DNA of 64,000 bases from Udaeobacter sp025935755 (GTDB lineage Bacteria > Verrucomicrobiota > Verrucomicrobiia > Chthoniobacterales > UBA10450), in the NCBI GenBank assembly GCA_036278715.1, contig DASUKN010000001.1, forward strand, positions 11,107-75,106, read 5' to 3'. Numbering within the stretch: the first letter of the stretch is position 1; every line of letters begins with the position of its first letter. The notes beneath the pieces are model-generated. The model was not told the origin of the DNA and did no database searches. It worked only from the letters and a program-made list of their open reading frames with translations. Positions 8,115 to 17,201 of this stretch are shown here, piece by piece. The position numbers and the translations under genes are program-made.

Positions 8115-9323
8115 ATGAGTTACGACCACGAACTCCTGCACAGTTGTCCGCCGGTATTCGGAACCGTGTTCGGCAGAAAGGACGACGGCTACCCAGCACG
8201 CCTGGCTCAGGCGAAATTCCTCTCGGCGCAGATGCGCAGTCGCAAGCCATTTTGTTTTTTGCGCATGGGCGACATGGAACTCAGATATCTTCTGGCTAAA
8301 CAGCATAACCGACTCGACGGCATCGAGCCTGGGACCGGGCCGATCTCCGGAACGCGCGCGTACGGAAATCCCGGCCTGACCGCAAAACATGCCGAGCGAT
8401 TACGCCGAGCTTATGAAGGGGCGGATTATGTTGATTTTCACGAGCAGAATTGGCCAAACGAACATTTGATATCCCGATTAGAGCTTCGGAGAGCGCCCGG
8501 TTCTTATCGCAACCTGACCAAAGAAACATCGCTTGTATTTCTCACATGGACCGAGAAGGAGTTTAAGGAATACTGCCGGAACCGCAGGATTGGATTTGCT
8601 GCAGCCGAGGCGCGCTTGTTAGAACTCCTTTCACAAACACCTGAATTCAGGGAAGCGGCTGCGGATTACTGGCCCGACAACGCAGAGATTTTTTATCATC
8701 AAGTGCGAAACGATGGCCGCGATCTCGACGCCAACCTGGATGTGATAAAAGAAGACCTGCAAGGATTCGCTAAGGAGCATCGACTCGACACAATCTTTCT
8801 GTCGCTGGGAGGCGGAGCGAAGATTTTGAGCTACGAATTATCCCGGGAACTGGGAATTTGTTGTTTTGACTTTGGGGCGATGATCCGGGCGCTGACGTAC
8901 AGCGGGTCCGATGGAAACCGCGCGGCGCGTTCGACGCATTCGCCCTTTCTGTTTCGCATTCCGTTCGACACCTACATGACCGCTCTCGAGCGAGCTTTCC
9001 CCGGCCTGACGCCGGCTGAGCTTCTGGCGAAAGCGCACGGCCAACTTCTGCTGGAATTGATGAGAAAGGAGGTCGGATGGACGTCAGTTTCCTGGGATTT
9101 CGATTTTAACGAACAAAATGTGTCTGCGTTTCGTGACGCATTCCGGGCGTACCGTAAGCGCTATCGAAAATTGTTCGGTTCATCTTCGGCGACCAAGATG
9201 GAGCGTGCTGGATTTCTGCATTTTTGCGGAAAACACAGGCTGACCCTGGAGGGGCGATTGTTCCTTTTCGTGTTCCGCGTGAAGACATTACTGCGGCACT
9301 GCTCCCGCCGAACTTCGGGATGA
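8115..9323 (+). CDS. Putative GT-D fold glycosyltransferase (DUF1792-like)
   Basis: 402 aa from ATG 8115; TTG 8043 would add 24 non-conserved residues. I do not recognise a standard GT-A or GT-B signature. KPFCFLRMGDMELRYLL matches in outline the S/F-x-R-x-GDGE motif of GT-D enzymes, including the DxE metal/nucleotide site (here Asp-Met-Glu). TIFLSLGGGAKILSYEL followed by LGICCFDFGAM resembles the late GT-D strand pattern (G-x-x-a-K ... D-x-G). Basic residues dominate the C-terminal 100 aa. The context among other transferases supports a sugar-transfer role. The assignment is by motif only. Confidence 0.6.
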   Translation: MSYDHELLHSCPPVFGTVFGRKDDGYPARLAQAKFLSAQMRSRKPFCFLRMGDMELRYLLAKQHNRLDGIEPGTGPISGTRAYGNPGLTAKHAERLRRAYEGADYVDFHEQNWPNEHLISRLELRRAPGSYRNLTKETSLVFLTWTEKEFKEYCRNRRIGFAAAEARLLELLSQTPEFREAAADYWPDNAEIFYHQVRNDGRDLDANLDVIKEDLQGFAKEHRLDTIFLSLGGGAKILSYELSRELGICCFDFGAMIRALTYSGSDGNRAARSTHSPFLFRIPFDTYMTALERAFPGLTPAELLAKAHGQLLLELMRKEVGWTSVSWDFDFNEQNVSAFRDAFRAYRKRYRKLFGSSSATKMERAGFLHFCGKHRLTLEGRLFLFVFRVKTLLRHCSRRTSG

Positions 9324-9345
9324 AGATTCTCCTGGTAACTGTAAC

Positions 9346-10410
9346 ATGCGAATCTTAATCACTGGTGGCGCAGGTTTTATCGGTTCCAATCTCGCGCTGC
9401 ATCTTCGTCGAACGTCTCCCGAAGCGATAATTGTTTGCATGGACAATTTGCACCGCCGCGGCTCGGAGTTGAATGTTCCGCGCCTGCAGGAAGCTGGAGT
9501 TCGATTCCACCGTGGTGATGTGTCAGACGGCAATAGCTTTCCGAGTGGGCCGTTTGATTTTATCGTCGAATGTTCTGCCGAGCCATCGGTGCTTGCCGGC
9601 AAGAATGATTCGCCGGATTACGTGTTTCAAACGAACCTGGTTGGTGCGTATCAATGTCTGGAAAAAGCACGGTCGTGGGACAGTAAATTCCTGTTTCTTT
9701 CCACTAGCCGGGTCTATCCAATCGCCCGCCTCGAAGCACATCCATGGCATGAGGAAGAAACGCGCTTTGTGTGGGAAGATCACAGCACAAGCGACATCAG
9801 CTCGCAGGGTGTTACTGAGCAAATGGCGTTAACCGGTGCACGCTCTTTGTATGGGTTTACGAAATTGGCGGCGGAACAACTGATTGAAGAATACCGGGCC
9901 GCTTATGCCATGAAAGCTGCTGTAAATCGCTGCAGCGTTATAGCCGGGCCATGGCAATTCGGTAAGGTCGATCAAGGAGTAGCCGCTCTCTGGGTGTTGG
10001 CACATCATTTTGGTTATCCATTGAGTTACATCGGCTACGGCGGCAGGGGCAAACAACTCCGCGACGTTCTCCACGTGGATGACTTATGCGATCTTATTTG
10101 TGAGCAAATCAACGACTTTGATCGATGGGACGGCTGGTTAGGCAACGTGTCGGGTGGACTAAGTAACTCGGTCTCACTTTGCGAACTCACCGCGTTGTGC
10201 AGGAAAATCACAGGTAACAAAATTCCGATTTCGTCCGTGATGGCTAATCGACCTAACGACGTAAGGATCCTGGTGGCTGACTGCTCACGGCTATTTGAGC
10301 GCACGACATGGCGGCCCAAACGCGATCTGTATTGTATCATTGAAGACATAAACAATTGGGTCCACAGGCATGCCGATGCATTGAAGCACCTGTCGCCGGT
10401 TCGCACGTGA
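9346..10410 (+). CDS. rfbE: NAD-dependent epimerase, CDP-paratose 2-epimerase-like
   Basis: 354-aa extended short-chain dehydrogenase. The Rossmann glycine motif is ILITGGAGFIGSNLA; the catalytic pair is in SLYGFTKLAAEQL (Tyr and Lys). Segments specific for the paratose/tyvelose epimerase group are DNLHRRGSELN, HEEETRFVWEDHS, NRCSVIAGPWQFGKVDQG and GKQLRDVLHVDDL. In known cases the enzyme converts CDP-paratose to CDP-tyvelose. I see none of the other CDP-dideoxysugar genes (rfbF, rfbG, rfbS) here, so the substrate may be a different nucleotide sugar. It overlaps the next gene by GTGA (10407-10410). Confidence 0.82.
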   Translation: MRILITGGAGFIGSNLALHLRRTSPEAIIVCMDNLHRRGSELNVPRLQEAGVRFHRGDVSDGNSFPSGPFDFIVECSAEPSVLAGKNDSPDYVFQTNLVGAYQCLEKARSWDSKFLFLSTSRVYPIARLEAHPWHEEETRFVWEDHSTSDISSQGVTEQMALTGARSLYGFTKLAAEQLIEEYRAAYAMKAAVNRCSVIAGPWQFGKVDQGVAALWVLAHHFGYPLSYIGYGGRGKQLRDVLHVDDLCDLICEQINDFDRWDGWLGNVSGGLSNSVSLCELTALCRKITGNKIPISSVMANRPNDVRILVADCSRLFERTTWRPKRDLYCIIEDINNWVHRHADALKHLSPVRT

Positions 10411-11600
10411 CGTCAGAAAGAAAAGTAAGAGTGCTGCTAGTCAGCATTGTGCCGCCGAGAAATGATTGCGGGGTACGAATTGTGATGCACCGAATGGTCG
10501 TGGAGCGTTCGCCGTTTGAATTGCACGTCGCCAGCAATGCGGACTTTGCGAACGATCTCCTGGTGCACACGCCGCTCCAGCTGCCGCGTCCTATTCATTG
10601 GCTGAAAAAGAGCCGACTAGGGCCGGGACTGGCACCATGGATTACCGATTACGAAAACTTTGTCTGGACACTGGAAAATAACAAAACGTTAGACAACGCA
10701 GTGGAAAGTTTCAAACCGGACGTCATTCTCACGCTGGCGGAGTGCGGGTTGTGTCATATTGCCCGCAAAACAGCAAAACGATATGGATTGCCGCTCGCCG
10801 GACTGTTTCTCGACTGGTTTCCTGTGATGAAAGGACATTTTGGTCATGCATTCACACAGGGAACTTTGAATCGAAGGTATCGCGAACTTTACTTCGCATG
10901 CGACCTCGCCTTTTGCACCAGCGATGGAATGCAAGAGATGTTAGGTCCACATCCAAATAGCCACGTGATTTATCCGATGCCAGGCAGACATGTTCGATCG
11001 GACAGATCATCACCATCCTCGGGCGGAAGGTTCCGCCTCGTGTACGTCGGCTCCGTCGAAAATTTCTATGGAAGAATGCTTTGTTCGCTGATCGAGAAAA
11101 TCGCGTTAACGAAGGACATGGAAGTTGTTGTAGTAGGACCAAACGCCGATTGGCCGCTGGAAATTCTCGAACGTGCTAAAGCAAACGGCATTTATCTTGG
11201 TTTCAAATCTCCCGAGGAGGCCGCCGATGTGATGGTCAGCGCCGACGCGCTGCTGGTAGTGATGAGCTTCGAGAAGGAGCACGAGCTTTTCATGCGCACC
11301 AGTTTTACCACGAAATTTCTCGACTACGTCGCTTTCCGGAAACCGGTGATCCTTTGGGGACCCGACTATTGCACACCGGTTCGTGTGGCGCGGAAACACG
11401 GCGGCGCTGTCGTCGTGACTCAGAATGATGCTGATGCGATTATTTCCGCCTGTCGCGAGATTGCAGCGGACACCTCACGGCGCGAAGACCTTTCACGACA
11501 GGCTGCACAACTGCACCAGACGCTGTTTAATCCTGACCGCTTGCAGGAAATTTTCGTCAGCGAAATTGAAAAATTGGTCGGTCGCGGACGTCATAACTGA
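10407..11600 (+). CDS. GT4-like glycosyltransferase, first of a tandem pair
   Basis: 397 aa from GTG 10407, overlapping the epimerase stop. GT-B fold: KVRVLLVSIVPPRNDCG at the N-terminus, FKPDVILTLAE, CDLAFCTSDGMQEML, FRLVYVGSVENFYG at the domain boundary, and a late ADALLVVMSFEKEHELFM segment with conserved acidic residues. The C-terminal Rossmann domain ends in a plain helix. The next gene shares this architecture block by block, so the pair arose by tandem duplication. Donor sugar unknown. Confidence 0.8.
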   Translation: MTSERKVRVLLVSIVPPRNDCGVRIVMHRMVVERSPFELHVASNADFANDLLVHTPLQLPRPIHWLKKSRLGPGLAPWITDYENFVWTLENNKTLDNAVESFKPDVILTLAECGLCHIARKTAKRYGLPLAGLFLDWFPVMKGHFGHAFTQGTLNRRYRELYFACDLAFCTSDGMQEMLGPHPNSHVIYPMPGRHVRSDRSSPSSGGRFRLVYVGSVENFYGRMLCSLIEKIALTKDMEVVVVGPNADWPLEILERAKANGIYLGFKSPEEAADVMVSADALLVVMSFEKEHELFMRTSFTTKFLDYVAFRKPVILWGPDYCTPVRVARKHGGAVVVTQNDADAIISACREIAADTSRREDLSRQAAQLHQTLFNPDRLQEIFVSEIEKLVGRGRHN

Positions 11601-11607
11601 ATCCTGC

Positions 11608-12771
11608 ATGGGTTTTCCTATGGAGCGAATCAAAGTTCTTGTTGTCTCTTCCGTTGTTCCAAACGCACCAGGTTCAGGCGGTGAACTGGTTTTGCATCGG
11701 CATCTTAAATTAAACTCACAGGTCGAAGCCGCGGTGGTGTCATGGGAACGCTTTCCATTTCGTCTGAAAATTATCGGCAAAATGCGGGAACTTGGTTTCC
11801 GCTCTCTCTCGCGATGGATGGAATGTCTCTTTCCTGTGTTGCCTTCCAGTAAAATGGTTGGTGATCTTGTTCAGTCGTTTCGCCCTGATGTTATTCTCAC
11901 GGTGGCTCATGGCTGGTGGCATATACAGGCCAGAAGAGTGGCAACGGAATTCGAAGTGCCGCTTGTTTCTTTCTTTCAAGATTGGTGGGCCGACTTTCCG
12001 GATGTCCCCCGCGCATTCCGTTCACGAGTTGAACGTGAATTTCGCCAAACCTGCGCGGACAGTGCCGTTGCGATTTGCGTAAGCGATGGGATGCGTCGCG
12101 CATTAGGTGAACCTGAAAATGCCCTGGTAATTCATGACGTCCCCTCTTTCACCACGTTTCGAAGCGATAGGTGCGATGTTACCGCGCCGATGCGCGTCGC
12201 CTATTTTGGAAATCTTGGCGAATATGGACCATTAATCGAAAGTGCTTTACATGTTCTGCGAAACTCGAAGCGAGTGCGTTTGGAAGTTTTCGGATCCAAC
12301 CCCTTGTGGACTGCCGGGACAGAGGAGGAGTTTCGGTCCCTTGGTCTTTACCACGGATTTCTCCCAACGGATCAACTCGAGGAATCACTTCGGCAGTTCC
12401 AAGCTGTCCTCGTCGTCATGAGCTTTGCTCCTGAGTTTCGTCGACGAATGACGACGAGTTTCCCCTCGAAAATGATTAACGCGACGCAACTCGGCTTGCC
12501 GGTAATCGTGTGGGGACCTGAATATTGTTCGGCGGTGCAATGGGCGCGGGTGGGAGACAGAGCTTTATGTGTGACAGGCGCCGATTCCTCTGCGCTTCGC
12601 CACGCTCTTGAAGCACTTGCTGATTCGCCGTCCGACCAGGAACGTCTCGCCAACTCAGCACGCGAAGCTGCCGCGGGCGAATTCAACTCTGAACGCATTG
12701 AGGAAGAATTTATTTCTGTCCTGAGGCGAGCGATTGCCAACCGGCTTTCATCGCGTAATCCAAGCGGATAG
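11608..12771 (+). CDS. GT4-like glycosyltransferase, second of a tandem pair
   Basis: 387 aa from ATG 11608; ATG 11620 (MERIKVLVVSSVVPN) is equally possible. The blocks RPDVILTVAHGWWHIQARR, AVAICVSDGMRRALG, RVAYFGNLGEYG and AVLVVMSFAPEFRRRM line up one by one with the preceding protein. The two differ in most other positions, which suggests they now use different acceptors or donors. It ends 7 bp before an ATG with a good ribosome site at 12779 (see the exostosin entry). Confidence 0.8.
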   Translation: MGFPMERIKVLVVSSVVPNAPGSGGELVLHRHLKLNSQVEAAVVSWERFPFRLKIIGKMRELGFRSLSRWMECLFPVLPSSKMVGDLVQSFRPDVILTVAHGWWHIQARRVATEFEVPLVSFFQDWWADFPDVPRAFRSRVEREFRQTCADSAVAICVSDGMRRALGEPENALVIHDVPSFTTFRSDRCDVTAPMRVAYFGNLGEYGPLIESALHVLRNSKRVRLEVFGSNPLWTAGTEEEFRSLGLYHGFLPTDQLEESLRQFQAVLVVMSFAPEFRRRMTTSFPSKMINATQLGLPVIVWGPEYCSAVQWARVGDRALCVTGADSSALRHALEALADSPSDQERLANSAREAAAGEFNSERIEEEFISVLRRAIANRLSSRNPSG

Positions 12772-12778
12772 GATCAAA

Positions 12779-12915
12779 ATGAGTCAGAGATCTTTCGCTC
12801 CGCTCAAGATAACAGTATACGACTTGAGCGGCTTGGAACTGAAACGCGTTTTGTCGATGCAACCGTTGACCTTTCTGACGCCCGCATAGTTCCGCCGGCG
12901 AACTGGCGCGTTCTC
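12779..12915 (+). other. Possible frameshifted 5' part of the exostosin-like gene
   Basis: ATG 12779 has AGGA at ideal spacing upstream and begins a protein-like stretch (MSQRSFAPLKITVYDLSG) that ends at a stop near 12889. From about 12830 the frame of the downstream gene reads FVDATVDLSDARIVPPANW directly into MNIFLSSCVG without a stop. The segment KITVYDL looks like the N-terminal strand of exostosin-type proteins. I infer a single-base frameshift (real or assembly error) joining the two, rather than a separate small gene. Confidence 0.45.
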
Positions 12916-13950
12916 ATGAACATCTTTCTTTCCTCCTGCGTTGGGCAGTCAGTCAATTCTACGTATTGCGCAGAGCTGGGCCGGCTGGCGAATTTGTCCC
13001 GGATTAAAAATCTGAATTTGGTTTCGACACCAGAAGCCGCCGATCTGATCCTGGTGGTGGACATCTTCGAAGAAGATCTGTATGCCGGGTTGCGGCAGAA
13101 CCGGGTTTGGCAAAACTGGCCAGAAAAATCCTTCGCCTATTGCGAGATCGACTTCCCGCCCGCTTTTCTACATGGGCTCCATAGTTCCGCGAGTAAAACA
13201 CTCTCTGACAGCGGCCGTTTTCAGGCGTGTGCCTATCAAGTGCATCAGCTTTGCTATCCGAATCCCTGTCCGTCTTTGTCGGAACTCTCGGCAGCGCGCA
13301 AAGACTTGCTGTTTTTTTTCGCAGGGCGCGCCAGCCACCGTGTGCGCCGGCAATTATTCGCGCAGACGTTTGATGGCGCCGATGTGCTGATCGAAGACAC
13401 TTCCGTCTACAACCATTTCGACGGATGCGAACCGGAGAGTCGCCCGGCAGCCAGGCGGAATTATTGGCAAATGGCAGCGCGTTCGAAGTACTCCCTGTGT
13501 CCGCGGGGAGCCGGAACATCCACCGTGCGCATTTTTGAAATGATGCAGGCGGGCATCGCACCAGTGATCGTAGCCGATGATTGGCTGCCGCCACTCGGTC
13601 CTTCATGGGAGGAATTCGCGTTGTTTGTTCGCGAGAACGAAATCGATTCAATTTACGAAAAAGTTAAAGCTCATGAAGCCGAATACAGGGATCGTGGTCG
13701 CCTCGCTCGTGAGGCTTGGGAGCAATATTTTTCGCCGGAAAACTACTGGAGCTTTATATTGGCTTCGATTCAACGTATTCAGGAGAACCAAAAAATTCCG
13801 GAATCACTTTACGCCAGAAGTCTGCCACTACTTACTTTTCAAGAATGGACGCGACAGCGGCGAATCCAGACTGTGATCCGCTTAAAAGGTCGGTTGAAGA
13901 GAATGTTACCAAAAAAATTGGTGCCGGTTATCTCTACTCAAAAAAATTGA
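12916..13950 (+). CDS. Exostosin-family (GT47-like) glycosyltransferase
   Basis: 344 aa as read from ATG 12916. The diagnostic part is RSKYSLCPRGAGTSTVRIFE followed by MQAGIAPVIVADDWLPP, the exostosin GT-B donor-site region seen in plant and bacterial GT47 proteins. Upstream, LLFFFAGRASHRVRRQLF fits the usual FFFxGR segment. ATG 12916 has no ribosome site, whereas ATG 12779 in another frame does, so the true protein is probably about 45 residues longer with a frameshift between. The 166 bases after the stop contain no convincing gene. Confidence 0.8.
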   Translation: MNIFLSSCVGQSVNSTYCAELGRLANLSRIKNLNLVSTPEAADLILVVDIFEEDLYAGLRQNRVWQNWPEKSFAYCEIDFPPAFLHGLHSSASKTLSDSGRFQACAYQVHQLCYPNPCPSLSELSAARKDLLFFFAGRASHRVRRQLFAQTFDGADVLIEDTSVYNHFDGCEPESRPAARRNYWQMAARSKYSLCPRGAGTSTVRIFEMMQAGIAPVIVADDWLPPLGPSWEEFALFVRENEIDSIYEKVKAHEAEYRDRGRLAREAWEQYFSPENYWSFILASIQRIQENQKIPESLYARSLPLLTFQEWTRQRRIQTVIRLKGRLKRMLPKKLVPVISTQKN

Positions 13951-14116
13951 TCCATTGTGCTGTAACATTTTTATCCGTGCCGATGCGATTGTTTGATGCA
14001 GTTGATGAATTCATTGCTCGTTCTGCATTCGTGCATTGTTGGGGCTGTATGTGCTCATGAAGTTGCTACGACGTCTTTCGTTTTTCCGTAGCCGGAAGGG
14101 GGCATAAAGCAGGGCT

Positions 14117-14944
14117 ATGGCAGCCGCACCATCTCGTGTAAATCATGCCTTGTTAAGCTTCAAGGCAAGGGCTGTGTTCAATTTCAATCGTTACGTCAGG
14201 AAGCAAATCATTCTACAAATCGGCCATGGCGGCTTGGGAGATAATCTCTTTTTGAGTCATATTCCTCAAATAGCGAAGCAAAGCAGTGACGTACACAGCG
14301 TGTTTATTTCCAATAAGTCGGTATTCCGCGACGCGGCCTATAAATCTTTGATTTGGACCTCCAACCCGTACGTGGATGGATTTGTGGATGAGCAGGGGAT
14401 CGAGATCGTTGGGCCGCACACCCGGAATGTTCGGGGCAGATCGTTGGATACGTTCTTGTTAAAGGCGGGATTCGACAACCGAATTTCCCATGTGGACCCG
14501 GGCTGTAACTTGTTAGACCAGTACATGCTTGGCCTGGGGCTTGATGATGGATTGAGATTCCATGAACCGAAAATTTACAAGCGCATTCCCGAAAGACATG
14601 AATACGAGAATGCCATTATTTATGATCCAAATTTTATTACGAACGCCGGCGAAATTTCCAGCGAAGCCGTTCGCGAATTCTTCAACCGGGAGGAGGTACG
14701 CCCGAATTTCCAGATGCAGCAGTACGCCAACGTTATAGATCTTCCGGAGATTACCGACCGCATTTCCGCAACGAGTATGGAGGATTTTTGCTCACTGATT
14801 GTGTCGTGTAAGGCGCTATATTGTTTAACCACTGGGACTGCCACATTAGCCGCTGCTCTAGGCAAACCTTGCACTGTTTTGTATGGCGATGGAGTTAACA
14901 CGATTTACCATCACTCGCGCATGCATCGTTATGTGCACGTTTAG
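14117..14944 (+). CDS. GT9-like glycosyltransferase-fold protein
   Basis: 275 aa. IILQIGHGGLGDNLFLSHIP resembles the G-x-G-D loop of GT9/GT-B enzymes, and ALYCLTTGTATLAAALGKP corresponds to the S-G-x-x-H-x-A-A-A donor region, but with TTGTATLAA in place of the usual SGPxHLAA. The protein lacks the final C-terminal helices of larger GT9 proteins and ends soon after VLYGDGVNTIYHH. It is probably a sugar transferase using an ADP- or GDP-linked donor; substrate unknown. Spacing to the next GTG is 38 bp. Confidence 0.65.
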   Translation: MAAAPSRVNHALLSFKARAVFNFNRYVRKQIILQIGHGGLGDNLFLSHIPQIAKQSSDVHSVFISNKSVFRDAAYKSLIWTSNPYVDGFVDEQGIEIVGPHTRNVRGRSLDTFLLKAGFDNRISHVDPGCNLLDQYMLGLGLDDGLRFHEPKIYKRIPERHEYENAIIYDPNFITNAGEISSEAVREFFNREEVRPNFQMQQYANVIDLPEITDRISATSMEDFCSLIVSCKALYCLTTGTATLAAALGKPCTVLYGDGVNTIYHHSRMHRYVHV

Positions 14945-14982
14945 ATGGCTTCTGGCATAACCGCGAGCACAGGAGAGGGCCG

Positions 14983-15885
14983 GTGAAGGGATTTTTACGA
15001 GGACAGATTGGTTATCTTTTGCGGATGCTGCCGTATCGGGACCGTTGGCGGGATAAGCTCGGGACATTCCTGGAGGCAATATACTTGTTAGGCGGGTATG
15101 CTCGCCTGAAGATTGCAACGCGATTTAGCGCGGAGGCGGCGGCGGTCTGTGGTAAAACGTGCGTGGCAGTGCTCCTGTCGCACAATCGTCCTCAAAATAT
15201 GCCACTCCTGGTAGAGGCTGCGCTACGCAATCGCTTTGTCGCAAGAGTCATTGTTTCCAACAGTAATCCAGAAGTGAGAATGAGAGATTGGATAACATCC
15301 AAAGATCCACGGCTGGTTATCACGGACGAAGCAACCCCGACCCAACCTGGTCACCGACTGGTTCTCGCAAAACAGACCGGGGCAGAGTACATTCTCTCGA
15401 TCGATGACGACATCTTCCTTGCACCGGCACAGTGGAAAAGCTTGTTCGAATTTCTTCTCGCCGACGAACAATGTCCGCATGGCATCGTTGGCGACGTGTA
15501 TTGTCCAGAAATGGAGTCTTCGAACGGTCTCCTATTTAATCACGTTTCCGGGCGAGACATGGAAGTGGATGTGTTGACTGGAGTGTACGCATTTACTGGC
15601 GAACACTTGAGGCGCGTGTTTGAGCTCGCTGCCAGGATTGGCGTGTCGAATCTATCACAGCTCCGCAACGGCGAGGACATTCTACTTTCATTCAGTGGCA
15701 GAACGCGGCCACACATCCACGCCCTGAAGCCGGCCTTGTTATGCGCTTCCGGGTGTCTTCCCGGTATAGCTTTATGGAAAAGTGATGACGGATTTTGGGA
15801 TGAACGGATTCGCGTATTCAAGAAGGTGCGAGACGCGAGCGTTGCAATGGAAACCTTGCCGGAGACTCCGAAACTAACGGGCTGA
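14983..15885 (+). CDS. Glycosyltransferase, GT-A fold (exostosin-C/GT2-like)
   Basis: 300 aa from GTG 14983. After a basic N-terminus comes CVAVLLSHNRPQNMPLLVEA, typical of GT-A domains, then EYILSIDDDIFLAPAQW, the metal-binding DxD. A late NGEDILLSFSGRTRP matches the E-D-I-x-L segment of GT64-like (exostosin C-terminal) domains. This suggests a transferase using a UDP-sugar. It is directly followed, one base after its stop, by the next gene. Confidence 0.78.
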   Translation: MKGFLRGQIGYLLRMLPYRDRWRDKLGTFLEAIYLLGGYARLKIATRFSAEAAAVCGKTCVAVLLSHNRPQNMPLLVEAALRNRFVARVIVSNSNPEVRMRDWITSKDPRLVITDEATPTQPGHRLVLAKQTGAEYILSIDDDIFLAPAQWKSLFEFLLADEQCPHGIVGDVYCPEMESSNGLLFNHVSGRDMEVDVLTGVYAFTGEHLRRVFELAARIGVSNLSQLRNGEDILLSFSGRTRPHIHALKPALLCASGCLPGIALWKSDDGFWDERIRVFKKVRDASVAMETLPETPKLTG

Positions 15886-15886
15886 A

Positions 15887-17197
15887 ATGGCCCGCGACGG
15901 ATTCAGCATGAAGGTATTGCACCTCAACACTCACGCTTCAGGCGGCAGCTACGAATATGCGGCGTTACTTTCCACCGCGTTAGCCGACGAGGGGATCGAA
16001 AGCCGGGTGCTTTGCAAAGATTCGCAGCCACTCAAGGCTGGCAGAAATTTGGCAGATCGAGTTATTCGAAAAGGATACGTCTCATTTTCAACTAAAGCAT
16101 GGCACGGCACGAGACGACTTCTGGCACCACCGCGTCCTGACGAACTGCAAGATTTCGATCTGGTGCATCTACACACAGTTGCAGACTGGTTCAATGTTCC
16201 CAGGTGGCTGGAGATGTTGCCGAGCGATCTAGGCGTGATCGTCACTTTACATGACTTGTGGCATATCACCGGCGGGTGTTTCCTTTTTGATAATTGCGAT
16301 CGTTTTATCGAAACGTGCGCACCATGTCCGATCTTGAAGACGCCGTTGAATCGAATTCTGGCGAAGGACGAACAGCACCGAAAGCTTCAGGCATACCGGG
16401 CCCGACGTGTGCAATTTGTTTCCAACAGCCAGTGGCTGGCAGATTTGAGCAATCGAAGCCCGATTGTGAGAGCGTGCGGCCGGGCTCAGGTAATTCCGCC
16501 GGGAATTGATACGGATGTTTTCAGGCCACAAGATAAGTCGGGATGCCGGGCGGAGCTTGGCATACCGGGTGATGCATTCGTACTTGCAGCTGGAGCGGCT
16601 TCGCTGACGGATTCCAACAAGAATATCGCGTGGTTGTTGCAACAACTTGCGGGATTGCCCGATCTTGAAGACGTAATGGTCGTGCTCGCCGGCGAAGGGA
16701 ATGTCGAGATTCCCAACAAGCTTAATGTCCGGTTAATGGGCGGGATTTCCGATCGATCGAAACGCGCCGCGTTTTTCTGCGCTGCAGATGTGTTCGTCAG
16801 TGCGTCGTTAATGGAAACCTACGGTTTGACGTTGATTGAAGCGATGAGTTGCGGTGTCCCAGTGGTGGCTTTTCGCACCGGCGGAGTTCCTGAAGCGGTT
16901 CCAGAGCAAGGAGGGATTTTATGTGACCTCCACGACGCGGCTGCATTCAAGGCTGCGATTCAGAAGCTGCGGAATAACGAAGCGTTTCGAGATGAACTTG
17001 GGGACGCAGCCAGCAAGCTTGTTGCCGCTCGAAATGCGAAAAGTCGATTTGCTACGGAATATGCACGGCTTTACGAAACATACTGGAACAATTCCAGAAC
17101 GCGCCACGGAGACGAGGGCTCGCTGAGCTCCCCGCTCCATTTGCATCGCGAAACGCCGTTTAAGGCGGAGCTCTGCAAGGCCAGCGATCAGCTTTAG
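15887..17197 (+). CDS. GT4 family glycosyltransferase
   Basis: 436 aa. GT-B fold: MKVLHLNTHASGGSYEYAA (glycine-rich acceptor loop), DLVHLHTVADW, VTLHDLWHITGGC and the Cys cluster CDRFIETCAPCP often seen in EPS GT4 enzymes. It has VQFVSNSQWLADLS, then the donor-binding block SASLMETYGLTLIEAMSCGV with the E-x7-E motif. It is probably a retaining glycosyltransferase. ATG 15887 begins one base after the previous stop; ATG 15908 is a shorter alternative that starts exactly at the domain. Confidence 0.9.
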   Translation: MARDGFSMKVLHLNTHASGGSYEYAALLSTALADEGIESRVLCKDSQPLKAGRNLADRVIRKGYVSFSTKAWHGTRRLLAPPRPDELQDFDLVHLHTVADWFNVPRWLEMLPSDLGVIVTLHDLWHITGGCFLFDNCDRFIETCAPCPILKTPLNRILAKDEQHRKLQAYRARRVQFVSNSQWLADLSNRSPIVRACGRAQVIPPGIDTDVFRPQDKSGCRAELGIPGDAFVLAAGAASLTDSNKNIAWLLQQLAGLPDLEDVMVVLAGEGNVEIPNKLNVRLMGGISDRSKRAAFFCAADVFVSASLMETYGLTLIEAMSCGVPVVAFRTGGVPEAVPEQGGILCDLHDAAAFKAAIQKLRNNEAFRDELGDAASKLVAARNAKSRFATEYARLYETYWNNSRTRHGDEGSLSSPLHLHRETPFKAELCKASDQL

Positions 17198-17201
17198 TGT
17201 C

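Noticed and set aside
13004..13651. 215-aa open frame on the minus strand
   Set aside because: Fully antisense to the exostosin-like gene, Arg-rich with no recognisable motif; a shadow of codon bias.
13716..14060. 114-aa plus-strand open frame overlapping the exostosin 3' end
   Set aside because: Mostly an out-of-frame copy of the exostosin gene; no domain and no ribosome site.
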